A stretch of 64,000 nt of DNA from Cryptomeria japonica. Taxonomy: Eukaryota; Streptophyta; Pinopsida; Cupressales; Cupressaceae. The translations under genes were made by a program, and so were the position numbers. The stretch spans positions 476,996,900 to 477,060,899 of the forward strand of contig NC_081406.1 of assembly GCF_030272615.1 (NCBI RefSeq), given 5' to 3'. The notes beneath the pieces were generated by a model. The model did not search any database, had not been told where the DNA came from, and was given only the letters and a program-made list of their open reading frames with translations. Below are positions 1 through 11,666 of the stretch, piece after piece; the first letter of the stretch is position 1; the number at the start of each line of letters is the position of its first letter.

Positions 1-2188
1 AAGACAGAAAATACACAACTCAAACACAACCCCAACCTGGGCTACACTGCACCACACGTTGGTGATGTCTTTTCAAGGGTGGTAGTGGACCAAGTACCCT
101 GAGGAGACTGCAAGTAAACAAATAGCCACCTCATGGCAAACCAAAACATATAGCCACCTCATGGCAAACTAAATACATCAAGTATAACATAAATCAACCC
201 TTTATTCCTTATGCCCCCTAAGGCATTCATGCCTTATTTCCCTCCTTATGACCCCCAATGCATAAACAAGCCATGCAGCAAGGGTCACATGAATTCCCTT
301 GTGATCTCTCTCATAACGAGAGTCTCTCACTCAAGGGCTGTCACTTCTACCACCCACAAGATCCTCCTCTCTCCCAAGAGTAGGAGATCTTGATTACTCC
401 CAAACACACATACAAAGTATAAACAAATTTCCAAATAAATCTCCAAGAGAACATATGCACAAAACAAATCTTTTTCACAAACATTACTTACTAACACATA
501 CAATAAGAAATCCATTATATGATGAATACGACCAACCTTAATCTGCCCAAATGTAGGTTAGTTTTGTTGAGGATGAGCAGCCCAATTCCACGGTTCTTCC
601 CTTTCTACCCTTAGCTAAAATTCTCAAACCAAATTCATTCTTTTTTTATACAAAATTCTTTTGTCTCCAAAAATGGAGAGTGGGTGATTATCCTCAAATT
701 TTCAAATTCTTGCTTAAGAAGCTCATTCTCTCAGTTCTCACAAGTTTCTAAAAACTAAAGAGGAAAGTAAGACAGAATGGGAAAGAGAACTCTCATTCGA
801 ATAGGAAAGTTTTCAATTAGGTTCAAACTTCTAATTTCAATTTTCGCACAATTCAGGAAAGCCAAATTTTAAAGTGTCTAAAAGGTCACTTAGGAGTAGA
901 AACTTGCCTAAAATTACCCCTAACCCTTAGGTATACCTTATGGGCTTTAGGAAACCCTATTAAACTACCCCTAGGTGTTCATTTAACCCATTTTAAACCC
1001 CTCTGAAGTTTATTTTCGGGTCAAACGTATGTTGACCTCTCCAAAGATTCTTTTCCCAAGGTATTTATGACATCACGTTACATTAATTGAAAAGGCTATA
1101 GTTGAAGACTTTCCCACCAAGAGAAAAATAAAACATTTAAACTTAAATCCACACGTGTCAAGTGACACAAATAAAACACTTTTACAATTTAAAACATGAA
1201 ATCGTCTCTTGTGGATTTTACACAATAACTTTAAATAACACTTAACAAACATGCAGCATATACTGTTATGAATAAAATACAACACAAACGGGGTGTCTTT
1301 CCAAATAGACAACCCCTGGCTTACGAACATACATAAGTCTAGGTTTGGTTCTCCGTAATATTTCCATGGTCACATGGATAATTCCTGCACAACTCAATTT
1401 ACACATTAGTACTTCCAAATAATCTCATATAATATAAAACACATGAATAATAATGCACTACAAGCACTCTACATACAATATACATTTATCAATCAATACA
1501 TCTTTCATCCAAATAACTCCACATAACAATTATCATCATTCACATAATTTTGATCCATACATTAAAACATGCATTCCTATTTCTATCATCATAGTAAAGT
1601 CTTGCAAATCCAATAATGACATACCTCCTCTCATATTTATCCTATTTTAGGATCATATAGAGTTCTTTATCATAAAGCATATAAATAAAGCATCAACATT
1701 CATCAATGTTATCAAATCACGAAATCATATACGTTCTACATCCAGACATAGCTGACATACGTTAAATCAAGATTATCCAGTCATTGGATCTTTTAGGATT
1801 TCAAATTCATAACATATCAAAATGCACACCACAAGGTGCAATAACTCTATAACTTGGTTCAATTACCTTTCTCACCAATCTATCTGTCTAACACAGTCCA
1901 TTCTATTGAATTATAAAGCATTTATTACTAGGTTAAACATGGTCAACTAAGTAAATCAAAGCTTGGTTTGGGGAAGGCCTTACAGGAATCTTCTAGAACA
2001 TTCCTCTCTGCATCTCTCTCTCTCTCTTCTAGCATACTCCAAGAATCTAGCCAATACTGAATCTAACTTCTCCATGGAAATGCTAGGCAAGGTACCTTGC
2101 TGCAAATCAATCACGTCCAGTGAATCCGAGCAAGCGTCCAAAGTGTTCTCTCAATCTGGCATGAGCTTTTGCGAACTATGAACATGAA
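1..2188. other. No gene seen; noncoding, repeat-like sequence
   Basis: No open frame here has a recognisable protein motif; the longest are short and AT-rich. A short direct repeat is visible at about 122-170, where a unit containing tagccacctcatggcaaac occurs twice. The stretch lies beyond the 3' end of the broken minus-strand gene at 2189-5293 and may belong to the same retroelement, but I see no LTR boundary, polypurine tract or target duplication to prove it. Confidence 0.5.
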
Positions 2189-5100
2189 TCAACAAAGAGA
2201 CCAAGTCGTGTCTATCTGACTCTTCTTCAAAGAGTCCAATTGGCAAAAATACATAAACTTCATCTTGTCTCTTAATTCGGCTAAGTGTAGACCACTAGCA
2301 TCACTAACATCAACACCCAATAATTCCTCAGTTGAGGCAAGGATCTTCATCTGAATATCCTGAATTAATCCCTCCATTTTGCATACAACTTCACTGGGCG
2401 TTCTCATAAGTTGATCTCTTCACGGCTAATGAACAATACCAGCCATGGAAATCGTATCTATCTCCACTGTGTACAATATTCTCGCTGACCAAAGTGGAAT
2501 TAGGAATCTTCTTCAAAGCCTGGAGGCGTGGAATAGTCTTCTCTTGAATAGGCTGGAATTCTTCCCAAACTCCCTCCAAATATTGGATTCTAAATACGAG
2601 CCCTGTTGTCCTATCATATGCCTAGACAAACTGAGTAAGGAAATCATCTGCCTGCTTTCTTGTACTCTCAATCCACTTTTCCACCTCCGAGAGTGTATCT
2701 CTCGTTGCCTCATAGTGTGATTGTATTCCATGGTCAACTGCAATAGGGGAAATAAGGGAGGGATTTTCACGCCTTATCCCTGCAATATACTCTCTAAGTC
2801 TGATATTCTCTTCTCTGTACCTTTCTTTCTCTGCAATCTCTTTGTCTAACCTTGCATTGATTGGCTTGAGGTTTTCACCAACCTCCTAAAACTCTTGCTC
2901 TCTGGATGTACGACCAAGGGCAACTGAAGTGATCTGGAAACCATAGGAGTAGCAATGTCCGCTGTCACGCCTGCAATAGGAACAACAACTTGCGCAATTT
3001 GCATTCCTTTCTCATCTCTAACTATGTGTGACAAAATCTCTGCTCTCTTGGGTTCCTTCTCTTTAGCACTCCTAGTTAGGTAGTCATCAATGTCATCAAT
3101 AGGCTTTACTTGTATCATTTTATTACTTTTCTCCATACTTCTCATCAACCAATCAGGAATAGCGGCCATCTCCATACTATCATCGAGACACATTTCTCGA
3201 TCAAGTCCTCTCAATGCCGAGATAACATCATCATCATCATCATCATCATTAGGATTATCCCTGGTCAAATCGTATATCTCATTTCCCAAACTAACTTCCA
3301 AAAGGACAGTAGGGGATCCCAACTGATCATCATTCTCATTAGGAGGTGCATATGTCGCTGTGGCATGTAACTCCTGAATATTGTCTGGTAGTATCACTGT
3401 GTTGGAACACTGCTGGGTTTCCTTGTTCTGTTGTGTTATTTCAATCACCATAATTGATGAGACATTGAGAGGTGGTGAAGGAATGATAGGTGGAGGAATG
3501 ATAGTCTTTTGTTTCTTCTTCTTCACCTCCTCAATCTTCTTCCCTTTGGCCTTGACTTCTCCTGACGTGTTCTTCCTTCTCTTGGGAGCTTGACTCTCTT
3601 TGTCTGCACGAATCCTGACATCACTGATAGTCCTTTGATCATCTTCGTAAGAAGACTCTTCCGGCTTCATCTTTTCATAAGTGAAGGGAACACCCATATC
3701 AACTAACTTATTCATTTGTATATCTACCCATGCACAGGAGAAACTCAAGACCTCTCTCATCAATACATTCAGATCAATCTCTTCTGACTCTGACCAATTT
3801 GGCAATAGGATTGCCTTCTTCATTTCATTCTCATACTGTGGATGCGTATAACCCCTGTCGTCTAACACTTGATCAGGAATGAGGAAAAGTCCACACTTCC
3901 TCATGAAATCCACTGACATTCTGGACCACATTCTTCTCTTCACTGCTTGCTCATCCATTAGGTCGGCCGAATAATCTTCTATGTCTACTTTGTGGATGAA
4001 CTTCTCTCCCCCGATCCTTCCAACTTTCTTATCTGGATCAAAGCTTTCTCTTTTCTTGAAGGTTGCAAATCGATAGAATGCAAGCTCCTCACTTGCAGTG
4101 TTGGTGGCTAAGGCAGACTGACAAACCTCTGACGTCTTTCCAACTGAAATAGGGAATGTCATGCCTGTCCTATGCTTCTCTCTTTGAATGGCATCAAATT
4201 CTAGAAGCTGTCTCACCACTTCCAACAAGATCATTCTGTTGGTCGGATACCTAGGAAGTCTGTAGGGTTCGGATTGAAACCCATGAATCCTAAGGTACGT
4301 GAAAGTGGGAAACTGAATATACCATGATTCATATTTCTCTATCAGCTCTGTTGCCTCCTTGGACAATCTTCTGTGGATTCCGCCTTGCAACATCCGCGTG
4401 ATGTACATAGTGAATACATCATTCACTCTCTTATAGTCTTCAATTCTATACATGCTCAGCTGAGGGAAGCATTCATGACTCCTGAATTGTCCTTGCCCAT
4501 TCCTGACTTCACCTTTGCATATCAATCCTCTGTATGAAACAAACCGTGCAAGTAGGTATACCGGGTAAGAAGTCATGGTGATTGACTTGGACCACTCTAC
4601 ATTCCTCAACTGAAAGTCCAGATTGTCACTTATAAGCTTAGACCAATTTACCAATGTCCCTCTAAGACAATCCTGGATGAAATAGAACATCCATCCATCG
4701 AATATTGCTCCTTGCGACATCCCCATCACTTTGTTGAGTAGGAATATTAAGTCACTATAGTCCTCTTTGAAGTCTGTGCACATGAGTGTCTTGGGAGCCT
4801 TGGAATGATGAAGCCTAGGCTCAATCATCCACTCTTTGTTTATCATATTCTTGCAAGCACTCATCTTCTTCGCGTACCGCTCTTTATATTCATCCTTGGT
4901 CGCATCCTTCATATCTGTTCCGCGTGGAATTCCAAACACTTTAGCAATCACATCCTCAACAAGGTAGGCAGTAACAACGCCCTTAGGAGTCTTGATCATT
5001 CGCATGAGAGGATCATAACATCGTGCCCACTCTAGGATAAGCTCACTGCACTATATGGATTGTGGAAATCCAGCAATATGAAAAATACCACTCTTCATAA

Positions 5101-5293
5101 TATTCGCATATGCTGGGGAAGGAATCTGATTTCCGACTCCGAACGTCCGCTGTCGCATCTGGTTCATGTCTAGGAAATGCATGTTTGTATCTATGATCTC
5201 CTTCCATCTGGATGAAATCTTGAGCTCTGGATAAAATCCAGTCTCCAGTATCTTCAGTAGTTCTTTCCTTTCCTTAAATTCAGACTTCGACAT
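2189..5293 (-). pseudogene. Broken gene for a large protein of unknown family, retroelement-associated
   Basis: I do not recognise this protein. The ATG at 5291-5293 opens a frame interrupted by TAG at 5051-5053. The same frame continues 15 codons later into a 719-codon stretch (to 2846). Coding character then moves to another frame near 2880-2890, meets TAG at 2622-2624, and moves again near 2400 to finish at the TGA at 2189. The whole would be about 1,030 codons. Visible features: a hydrophobic, globular-looking N-terminal two-thirds; a basic, nuclear-signal-like KRRK/KKKKQK tract near residues 480-520 of the long frame; a proline/isoleucine-rich linker; a run of aspartates encoded by ATC repeats at 3228-3251; and a C-terminal charged coiled-coil-like part (2400-2885). 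No reverse transcriptase, protease or integrase motif is present. It could be an extra retrotransposon ORF or a captured host gene. Its neighbour on the right is LTR-like sequence on the same strand. Confidence 0.6.
3228..3251. repeat. ATC trinucleotide microsatellite coding poly-Asp
   Basis: Eight ATC units on the plus strand encode a run of aspartates in the minus-strand broken gene. Such runs are common slippage products in acidic linkers. Confidence 0.8.
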
Positions 5294-6079
5294 CGCACTT
5301 GTATGAAGCTTGAAGTTAGAACTTAGGAAAATAAATAATATTCCCGACTTTCTAAAGATTTTAAGCTAATTAGAGCATAAAGTCAGGAAAATAGTCTACA
5401 CTTTTGGTAGATCATGACAATTAGATTTAAAATGTGACAACGTTAGGGTATGGAATCCCTCTATAAAATTCATTAATACCTCCTTATACTTAGAAATTGT
5501 GCAAACTAAAGTGCAAAGGAGTATACCGGATCAACGATGACTAAGGAAAAGTGTGCAAGGTTGTGTTTTCACACAAAGTATGTCTGAGGACACCTTCCGC
5601 AGTCAACAATGGAGGTCAACAAAATCTGAAGACAACCTGAAAATTAGACTTTTAAAACATGTTGTAATGATCTAGATATGCATAAATTGATGAGAATTAT
5701 CTTTCCAAGGCAAACACAAGAAAATCTGAGCACATATGTAGGGCTGGAAATGAAAACTTAGTCTGAAGACAAATCTGGAAATGAAGTTTTCAGACTTACC
5801 AGCACCCTTAGGAATGATAAAATACTCAGAAATAGACTCCGGAATGAAGCAAAAATGCTTCCCAAGTGAAATTACAAAGTAGGTAGGTGGCTGGAAAAAA
5901 TTGTTTTCTAAGGACAGCACCCCTACAATGGAGTTTCAGGTCTGCAACAATGGAAGACAACTCTGAAAATTGATTGAAAATGCCTCCAATCAGCTCCTGG
6001 GATAAAATCTCTTAAGACACAAAATAGTTGGGAACAAGGTATAAGTCTGAAAATTGACTTTCCAGTCAGCTATGGAGGT
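5294..6079 (-). other. Noncoding leader/LTR-like sequence of the outer minus-strand element
   Basis: No coding frame. The sequence repeats short phrases such as gcaacaatggagg, tctggaaatga and tgaaaattg that recur beyond the nested Copia element (12246-12560). The two stretches therefore look like one continuous sequence split by the Copia insertion at 6080-6084/12241-12245. Its place just upstream of the broken gene suggests an LTR end plus leader. I could not find a convincing LTR end or primer-binding site. Confidence 0.4.
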
Positions 6080-6084
6080 CAAAC
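6080..6084. repeat. Target site duplication of Copia-1, left copy
   Basis: caaac directly abuts the LTR start at 6085 and is repeated at 12241-12245. A 5-bp duplication is normal for Copia integration. Confidence 0.92.
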
Positions 6085-6881
6085 TGTAAATGATGTTCAA
6101 TTTACATTCAATATGCAAGTTATATTCTGTTATCTAATTTGGTATTATTACTTTCTTATTGTATATATCTAACTATCTTCTTGCTTGTGGCAGATGAGAG
6201 GAACATTTAATATTTTCTATGTCCCATCTCAAGAATGCCACTTACTATAAGTATATGACAAATGAGGCACAGTCAAGCAATGCCTTGATCGGTCATGATC
6301 GATCAAGACATTACTTGATCGTGCCTTTTTGTTTATACTAACAAACAACATGTTACGTAAATGCCAATCGGTGTGGAGTATGACCGAAGATTATTGGTGT
6401 TTACCAAGCGCTAACACCTGATAGTATATCGGTGGCTGTCAATGCTAACAGCCGATAGTTATCGGTGTGTTAGCCTTGACAACCGATAACTATCGGTGTA
6501 GACTAACACACCGATAACTATTGGTGACTAACATAATACCACCCGATATGCATTCCGATATATATTACATGCACCCCGATATAATATGCAACCCGATCTA
6601 ATATAATATGCAATCCGATAATATATTAATCAGTGTCATCATTATTTATGTTTAATCGATATTCATCTAAATACAAGATTCATTAGATAGATGAACATGA
6701 GGAAGATACATAGTATGATTAATCAATAGTTTGTCCATATGCAAATATAGAATGGCTATCAAGGATGAATTTATTGCTTGATGGTTTTATCATAGTTTTC
6801 GATATGATAAATGATTGAATGAGAGACTTCATTTATCTCTCATTCAATCATTTATCTTACCGAAGCTATTATGCATTAACA
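6085..6881 (-). repeat. 3' LTR of Copia-1
   Basis: This 797-bp repeat matches 11444-12240. On the element strand it begins TGTTAATGC and ends TTTACA. It contains a 21-bp perfect inverted repeat near the element-strand start (6806-6856), a near-perfect 24-bp palindrome (6284-6307, one mismatch here) and several CCGATA..TATCGG imperfect palindromes between about 6400 and 6530. Confidence 0.95.
6806..6856. repeat. 21-bp perfect inverted repeat (hairpin) in LTR
   Basis: The arms 6806-6826 and 6836-6856 are exact reverse complements separated by a 9-base loop, cttcattta. The same structure occurs in the other LTR (12165-12215) and in the solo LTR at 26958-28791. Confidence 0.9.
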
Positions 6882-6890
6882 CTCCCTCTT
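6882..6890 (-). other. Polypurine tract of Copia-1
   Basis: On the element strand AAGAGGGAG directly precedes the 3' LTR start at 6881. That is the position and composition expected for the plus-strand DNA primer. Confidence 0.8.
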
Positions 6891-7435
6891 AGTTAGGTAA
6901 GATGAATGTAGACAATATATTCAAGCATCATAATTTAATTGATAGTGATCATTTTAGTCATCCATGGGATTCATACCACCTAATCATTTGGTATGAAGTA
7001 TCACCTAAACACGTGATACTGGAGTTCATTATATCAATCTTGCAATTGACAGGATATCACCTAAGCATGTGATATCAGTATTGCCTACATGCAATACTTA
7101 AGGATAATCATATGAGAAAGATTAATTTCTCACCTTATCCTAGTTGTGATAAGTGCACTAACACTTTTATACAAATGTTTTATCACAACACAATCATGGT
7201 ACATCCATGACATACCAGAGATCCAACATGATAACTGGTTTGGACACTATAAGATTGTCACCTTATAATGTCTCCATACAAGCGTTCACTATCTTGAGAG
7301 ATCGTCACCTCTTAGATGTGAACCCAGGGGATAGAATCCAAAAATTTGTCCTAACATGACAAAGAGGTTTACACATTAAACATCTTATGGGTGTTCAAAT
7401 ATAGATTACAAAGCAATTTACCTTTCTGTCATACC

Positions 7436-9429
7436 TTAACCTTTTCTGAAGTGATCAACCTTCACTCTGGAAAGGGGTTTGGTCAGAATGTCTCCAGTTT
7501 GATCTCCTGTACAAACATGTTCCAGTTGGATTGCATTCCTATCTACCATATCTCGCACATAGTGGTATGGAATCTCAATATGTTTGGATCTGTCATGTGA
7601 AACACTGGGTTTACTGAAAGTTTTATGCAACTCTGATTGTCACAGTGTATAACAGTGGGTTTCATAGGTTCTCCAAACAATCCTACAAGCAACTTCTTGA
7701 GCCATGCTGCCTCTCGGGCAGCCATAGAAGCTGCAATGTATTCTGCCTCGGTGGAACTTTGAGCTACAGAAGACTGCTTCCTACTGATCCAAGATATCAT
7801 AGCTGAACCTAGACTGAAGCAACACCCTGAAGTGCTTTTCCTGTCTGTTACACTTCCAGCCCAATCTGAATCTGTAAATCCATGTAAGTTTATCTCAACC
7901 TTCTTGTATTTGAGACCAAGGTTTAGAGTACCTTGTAGGTACCTCATAATGTGCTTCACTGCAACCAGGTGTATCTCCTTTGGTTCACACATAAACTGAC
8001 TTAGAGCATTGACTGCATAACAGATATCTGGTCTTGTATTTACTAGATACATCAGGGACCCAATCATCTGTCTGTATTGAGTAGCATCAGTGAGTTGTAA
8101 CTCTACTGCTGCTTCCTTAAGTTTATGTAAGTTGGTTTCCATAGGAGAGGTCATGGGTCTACAATTTAGCATTCCGAATCTCTTCAAAATATCCAAAGTG
8201 TACTTTCCTTGGTTTAGTATGATGTTGTCAGAATTCTGCCATACTTCTAATCCTAGGAAGTAATGAAGGAATCCTAAGTCCTTCATATCAAATTCTTTAG
8301 ATAGATCATTCTTGCATTGTTTTATAAGTTGATCACTTCCTGTGATTAATAAGTCATCAACATATAAGATCAATATTAGCATATCCTCTATATTTCTTTT
8401 GTAGTAGAGATTAGGGTCTGCATCATTTTTGGAAAAACCTAGTCTTGAGAGATAGGTGTCTATTCTTTCATACCATGCCCTAGGAGCCTGTTTGAGCCCA
8501 TAGAGAGCTTTCTTGAGTCTACACACATGAGACTCTGTGTCATGAATTTCAAAGCCTTCAAGTTGCTCTAGGTAGACTTCTTCTGAGATCTCGCCATTTA
8601 GGAAAGCTGTCTTAACGTCCATTTGGTGTACCTTCCATCCCTTTGTTGCTGCAATGGCTAATACAACTCTTACTGAGGTATACCTGGCAACTGGTGCAAA
8701 GGTTTCTTCATAATCTATTCCTTCCCTTTGTGAGAAGCCTCTAGCTACAAATCTGGCCTTGTGTTTTTCAATACTGTCGTCTGCAGCATGTTTGATTTTG
8801 AACAACCATTTAGATGAAACCACAGATTTCTTGGTTGGTTTAGGAACAATCTCCCAAACATTGTTCTTCATAATGGATTGATACTCTTCAGACATGGTAT
8901 CCTTCCATACTTGATGTTGAAGTGCATCTGATACATTGCTTGGTTCAGCTTTAGAGAGGTCATTCATAAGAGCAACATAGCTAGCAAATTTATTAGGCCT
9001 TTTGCTTTCTCTGAAGGTTCCTAAGGGAGTAGCAAACTTCTGAGCTTCTTCTACTGTTTTGGTGGCCCATAGTGGTCTTTTCTTGAGGTTTTCTCTAGGT
9101 GGACTTAAAGTTTCACTCATAGTTTCCTCAGGATTCTCCCTCTGAAGCTCAGGAGTAGGATCTCTATCTAAGCCGGAGTTAGGAATATGGTAGTCAGGAT
9201 CTAGAGAGCTTTGGGCTCTTTTGAAGGCTAAGTTTTCCTCAAATATCACATCCCTACTTAGTTCAATGTTCTTTTGGCCGGGTATATATATTCTGTAGGC
9301 TTTGGAGGTTTCACTGTATCCTACAAAGATTCCTCTCTTTCTAGAGGGTTCTAATTTTAATTTTTTCTCCTTAGGTACATGAATATACACTGGACATCCA
9401 AAAATCCTAAGGTGGCTTATATTTGGTTT
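7436..9429 (-). pseudogene. pol: Copia-1 reverse transcriptase and RNase H
   Basis: The frame from 9429 holds the end of integrase (HLRIFGCPVYIH), a linker, then the RVT_2 reverse transcriptase. The first Asp is in VHQMDVKTAFLNG (residue 258 counted from 9390) and the YVDD box is at residues 343-346. RNase H follows (GFTDSDWAGS, then SSTEAEYIA). Near 7600, two extra bases move the last part to another frame, which carries the conserved tail with RSKHIEI, YVRDMV and ILTKPL to 7436. RT and RNase H active-site motifs are intact, so the damage is to frame and not to catalysis. Confidence 0.9.
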
Positions 9430-9974
9430 TTATTTTGTAAAGACTTCTTCAGGGGTCTTGTCTTCAAGATGAGAGTGAGGACATCTGTTTTGAATGTATA
9501 CTGCAGTGCTGGTTGCTTCTGCCCAAAGATTGGTATTTAGATCCTGATCAAGAATCATAGCTTTGGCAGCTTCAACGATTGTCCTATTTTTCCTTTCTGC
9601 TATCCCATTTTGTTGAGGGTTGTAAGGTATTGTTAACTCCCTCTTAATCCCTGGATTTTTACAAAACTCTTTAAATAATTCTGATGTGTATTCCCCCCCA
9701 TTATTAGTTCTAAGGGTTTTAATTTTGTTTTCTGAGTAGTTTTCTGTTAATGATTTGAATTCTTTAAACCTATTAAGGATCTCTTGTGATTCTTTGCATT
9801 TCAGAAAGTAGATCCAGGTTTTCCTAGAGTAGTCATCGACAAATATCACATAATACAAAAATCCCCCCAATGAATTTACAGACATAGGTCCACATACATC
9901 AGAATGCATTAACTCTAAGACGTTACTTGTTTTCCTAGTACTACTCTGAAAAGCACCCTTAGTATTTTTGCCTA
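9430..9974 (-). pseudogene. pol: Copia-1 integrase core, catalytic Asp replaced
   Basis: After the frameshift near 9975 the frame resumes with the rve integrase core. The first catalytic Asp is in HSDVCGP and the Glu in NGIAERKNRT. The position of the second catalytic Asp reads Asn in LRTNNGGEY (residue 69 counted from the Met at 9909). This is a one-base G-to-A type change that should abolish strand transfer. The frame stops at TAA 9430-9432, in phase with the downstream RT frame. Integrase would join the cDNA to host DNA in the nucleus. Confidence 0.87.
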
Positions 9975-10486
9975 GGGCAACATCCTGTGCATGCCCCTGA
10001 ATGATATTGCTTTAGCTTAGGTAGACCTGTGACAAGGTCTCCCATTGATGATAAAGCTCGAAAATTTAGGTGGCCTAGTCTTCTATGCCAGATTTTATTG
10101 GCATCTGTAGTTTCATGAATTAGGGCTAAATTGGGCTCTGTGCATAGCTCATATAGGTAGCCTTGTCTTTGACCAATTGTACTAGCTTTCTTGATAGATG
10201 AGTTCTTTGGCCAAGCCAACACTTTGTTGTCCATGAATGTCACTCTGTATCCATTGTCCTCCAGTGCTGATATTGAGACAAGATTCCTCTTAATGCCTGG
10301 AACATATGGTACTCCTTCAAGTTGTAATGATACACCTGACTTCAGTTTGATGGTGCAGTTTCCAACTCCTTTGACAGGGTGTGTGGAGTCATCTCCGATG
10401 GCTACCTTTTCATCATTTTCCTCTCCCATAAAGTCTAGTACTTCTCTGAATCCTGTGATGTGTTTGGATGAGCCACTGTCGATTAC
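9975..10486 (-). pseudogene. pol: Copia-1 protease and GAG-pre-integrase segment
   Basis: The frame continues directly from gag after TAG. It opens with VIDSGSSKHITG, which holds the aspartic protease active-site triplet DSG, and continues with the flap-side LEGVPYVPGIKRNLVSIS. The second half has the HH-CC zinc-binding pre-integrase motif (IWHRRLGHLNFRAL, then GACTGC). Just after that motif one extra base near 9975 shifts the frame, and this reading ends at the TAA at 9959. The protease triplet itself is intact. Confidence 0.85.
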
Positions 10487-11362
10487 CTAGAAGTTCACTT
10501 TGCTTGATGTTTGATGTGTGAGTGCTGAATAGAGCACATACTTCTCAGAGTCCTCTTCCCTTTTCGATTTTCCTGATTTGGCAAATGTGGCTTGTTTAGC
10601 TCTTTCTGGACATTTGGCAACATAGTGCCCAAATATGTCACATCTGTAACACTGAATTTGAGAGAGGTCCTTTTTGAAAGAGTTCTTGCCATGACGACTC
10701 TTTCTCTTCCTGAATTGCTTCTTCGTGCCCTTTCTATCTGAGTTCGTAGTTAGAACTTGAAGATCTTCATCTATATTCTTTTGTTTGATTCCTTTCTTAT
10801 TTTGCCTTGATTCCTCTTGGAGACAGTCAGCCTTTAGTCTATCGAATTTTGGAAAGTTGTCCCTTGCACTGATGCCTTGGACGAACGTTTCCCAGATATT
10901 AGGCAACCCATCTAAAGCAATGAGGGTTAATTCTTTGCTTTGGATCTCATATCCAAGGGTTGCTAGTTCATCCTTTAAGTTCGATATCCGCATGAAGTAG
11001 GCGTTGACTGATTCTCCTTTCATCATGGTTATATGATTTATCTCTCTTTTTAGAGCCAAGGTTCTATTGGCATTGGATATCTCAAAAGCGTCTTCAAGTG
11101 CTTTGAACATGTTGAAAGCTGATTCGTGTTTCTTTATAATGGGCATAATATTGTTTGTTACCCCATCAACTATTATTTTGATAGCCTTATCATTTCCTTC
11201 TCTCCAAATTGCTTGATCAGGTTCAGTCTTAGGTTCTTTGGATTCAGTCTTTACGAATGATTCAACTTTGTTATCTTTTAGTATCATTTGAATTCTGAAT
11301 TTCCATGCGGAGAAATCATCACCTCCTGCAAGTCTGTCTTCAAATCTGATAGTACTAGCCAT
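10487..11362 (-). CDS. gag: Copia-1 Gag (nucleocapsid/capsid part)
   Basis: This 291-residue frame begins at an ATG 81 bases inside the 5' LTR. Residues 1-200 match the plant Copia Gag (UBN2/retrotran_gag type) pattern: an N-terminal segment ending in SAWKFRIQMIL, then helical capsid-like sequence with MKGESVNAYFMRI. A basic region (about 200-236) follows, then a CCHC zinc knuckle CYRCDIFGHYVAKC at residues 238-251 that binds RNA. It would package element RNA in the cytoplasm. The frame ends at TAG 10487-10489, and the same frame runs straight on into protease, so this stop is probably a mutation in a single gag-pol frame and not a natural Gag terminus. Confidence 0.88.
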   Translation of the reverse strand: MASTIRFEDRLAGGDDFSAWKFRIQMILKDNKVESFVKTESKEPKTEPDQAIWREGNDKAIKIIVDGVTNNIMPIIKKHESAFNMFKALEDAFEISNANRTLALKREINHITMMKGESVNAYFMRISNLKDELATLGYEIQSKELTLIALDGLPNIWETFVQGISARDNFPKFDRLKADCLQEESRQNKKGIKQKNIDEDLQVLTTNSDRKGTKKQFRKRKSRHGKNSFKKDLSQIQCYRCDIFGHYVAKCPERAKQATFAKSGKSKREEDSEKYVLYSALTHQTSSKVNF

Positions 11363-11425
11363 TGATAGGATTGTGATGTTGAATATATACTTGATTTGAA
11401 TTTTACGTAAAATTGAACAGCCTCA

Positions 11426-11443
11426 GGTTCGATTTTGAGACCA
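11426..11443 (-). other. Candidate primer-binding site of Copia-1
   Basis: On the element strand TGGTCTCAAAATCGAACC directly follows the 5' LTR. It shares the TGGT.TCA.A skeleton of the usual plant initiator-Met tRNA site TGGTATCAGAGC but diverges after that. It may be a decayed site or one for another tRNA. Confidence 0.5.
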
Positions 11444-11642
11444 TGTAAATGATGTTCAATTTACATTCAATATGCAAGTTATATTCTATTATCTAATTTG
11501 GTATTATTACTTTCTTATTGTATATATCTAACTATCTTTTTGCTTGTGGCAGATGAGAGGAACATTTAATATTTTCTATGTCCTATCTCAAGAATGCCAC
11601 TTACTATAAGTATATGACAAATGAGGCACGGTCAAGCAATGC

Positions 11643-11666
11643 CTTGATCGGTCATGACCGATCAAG
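11643..11666. repeat. 24-bp perfect palindrome in LTR
   Basis: The 24 bases read the same on both strands (half-site cttgatcggtca). The solo LTR keeps it perfectly at 27163-27186; the 3' LTR copy at 6284-6307 has one C-to-T change. It may be a binding site for a dimeric protein; this is inference. Confidence 0.85.
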
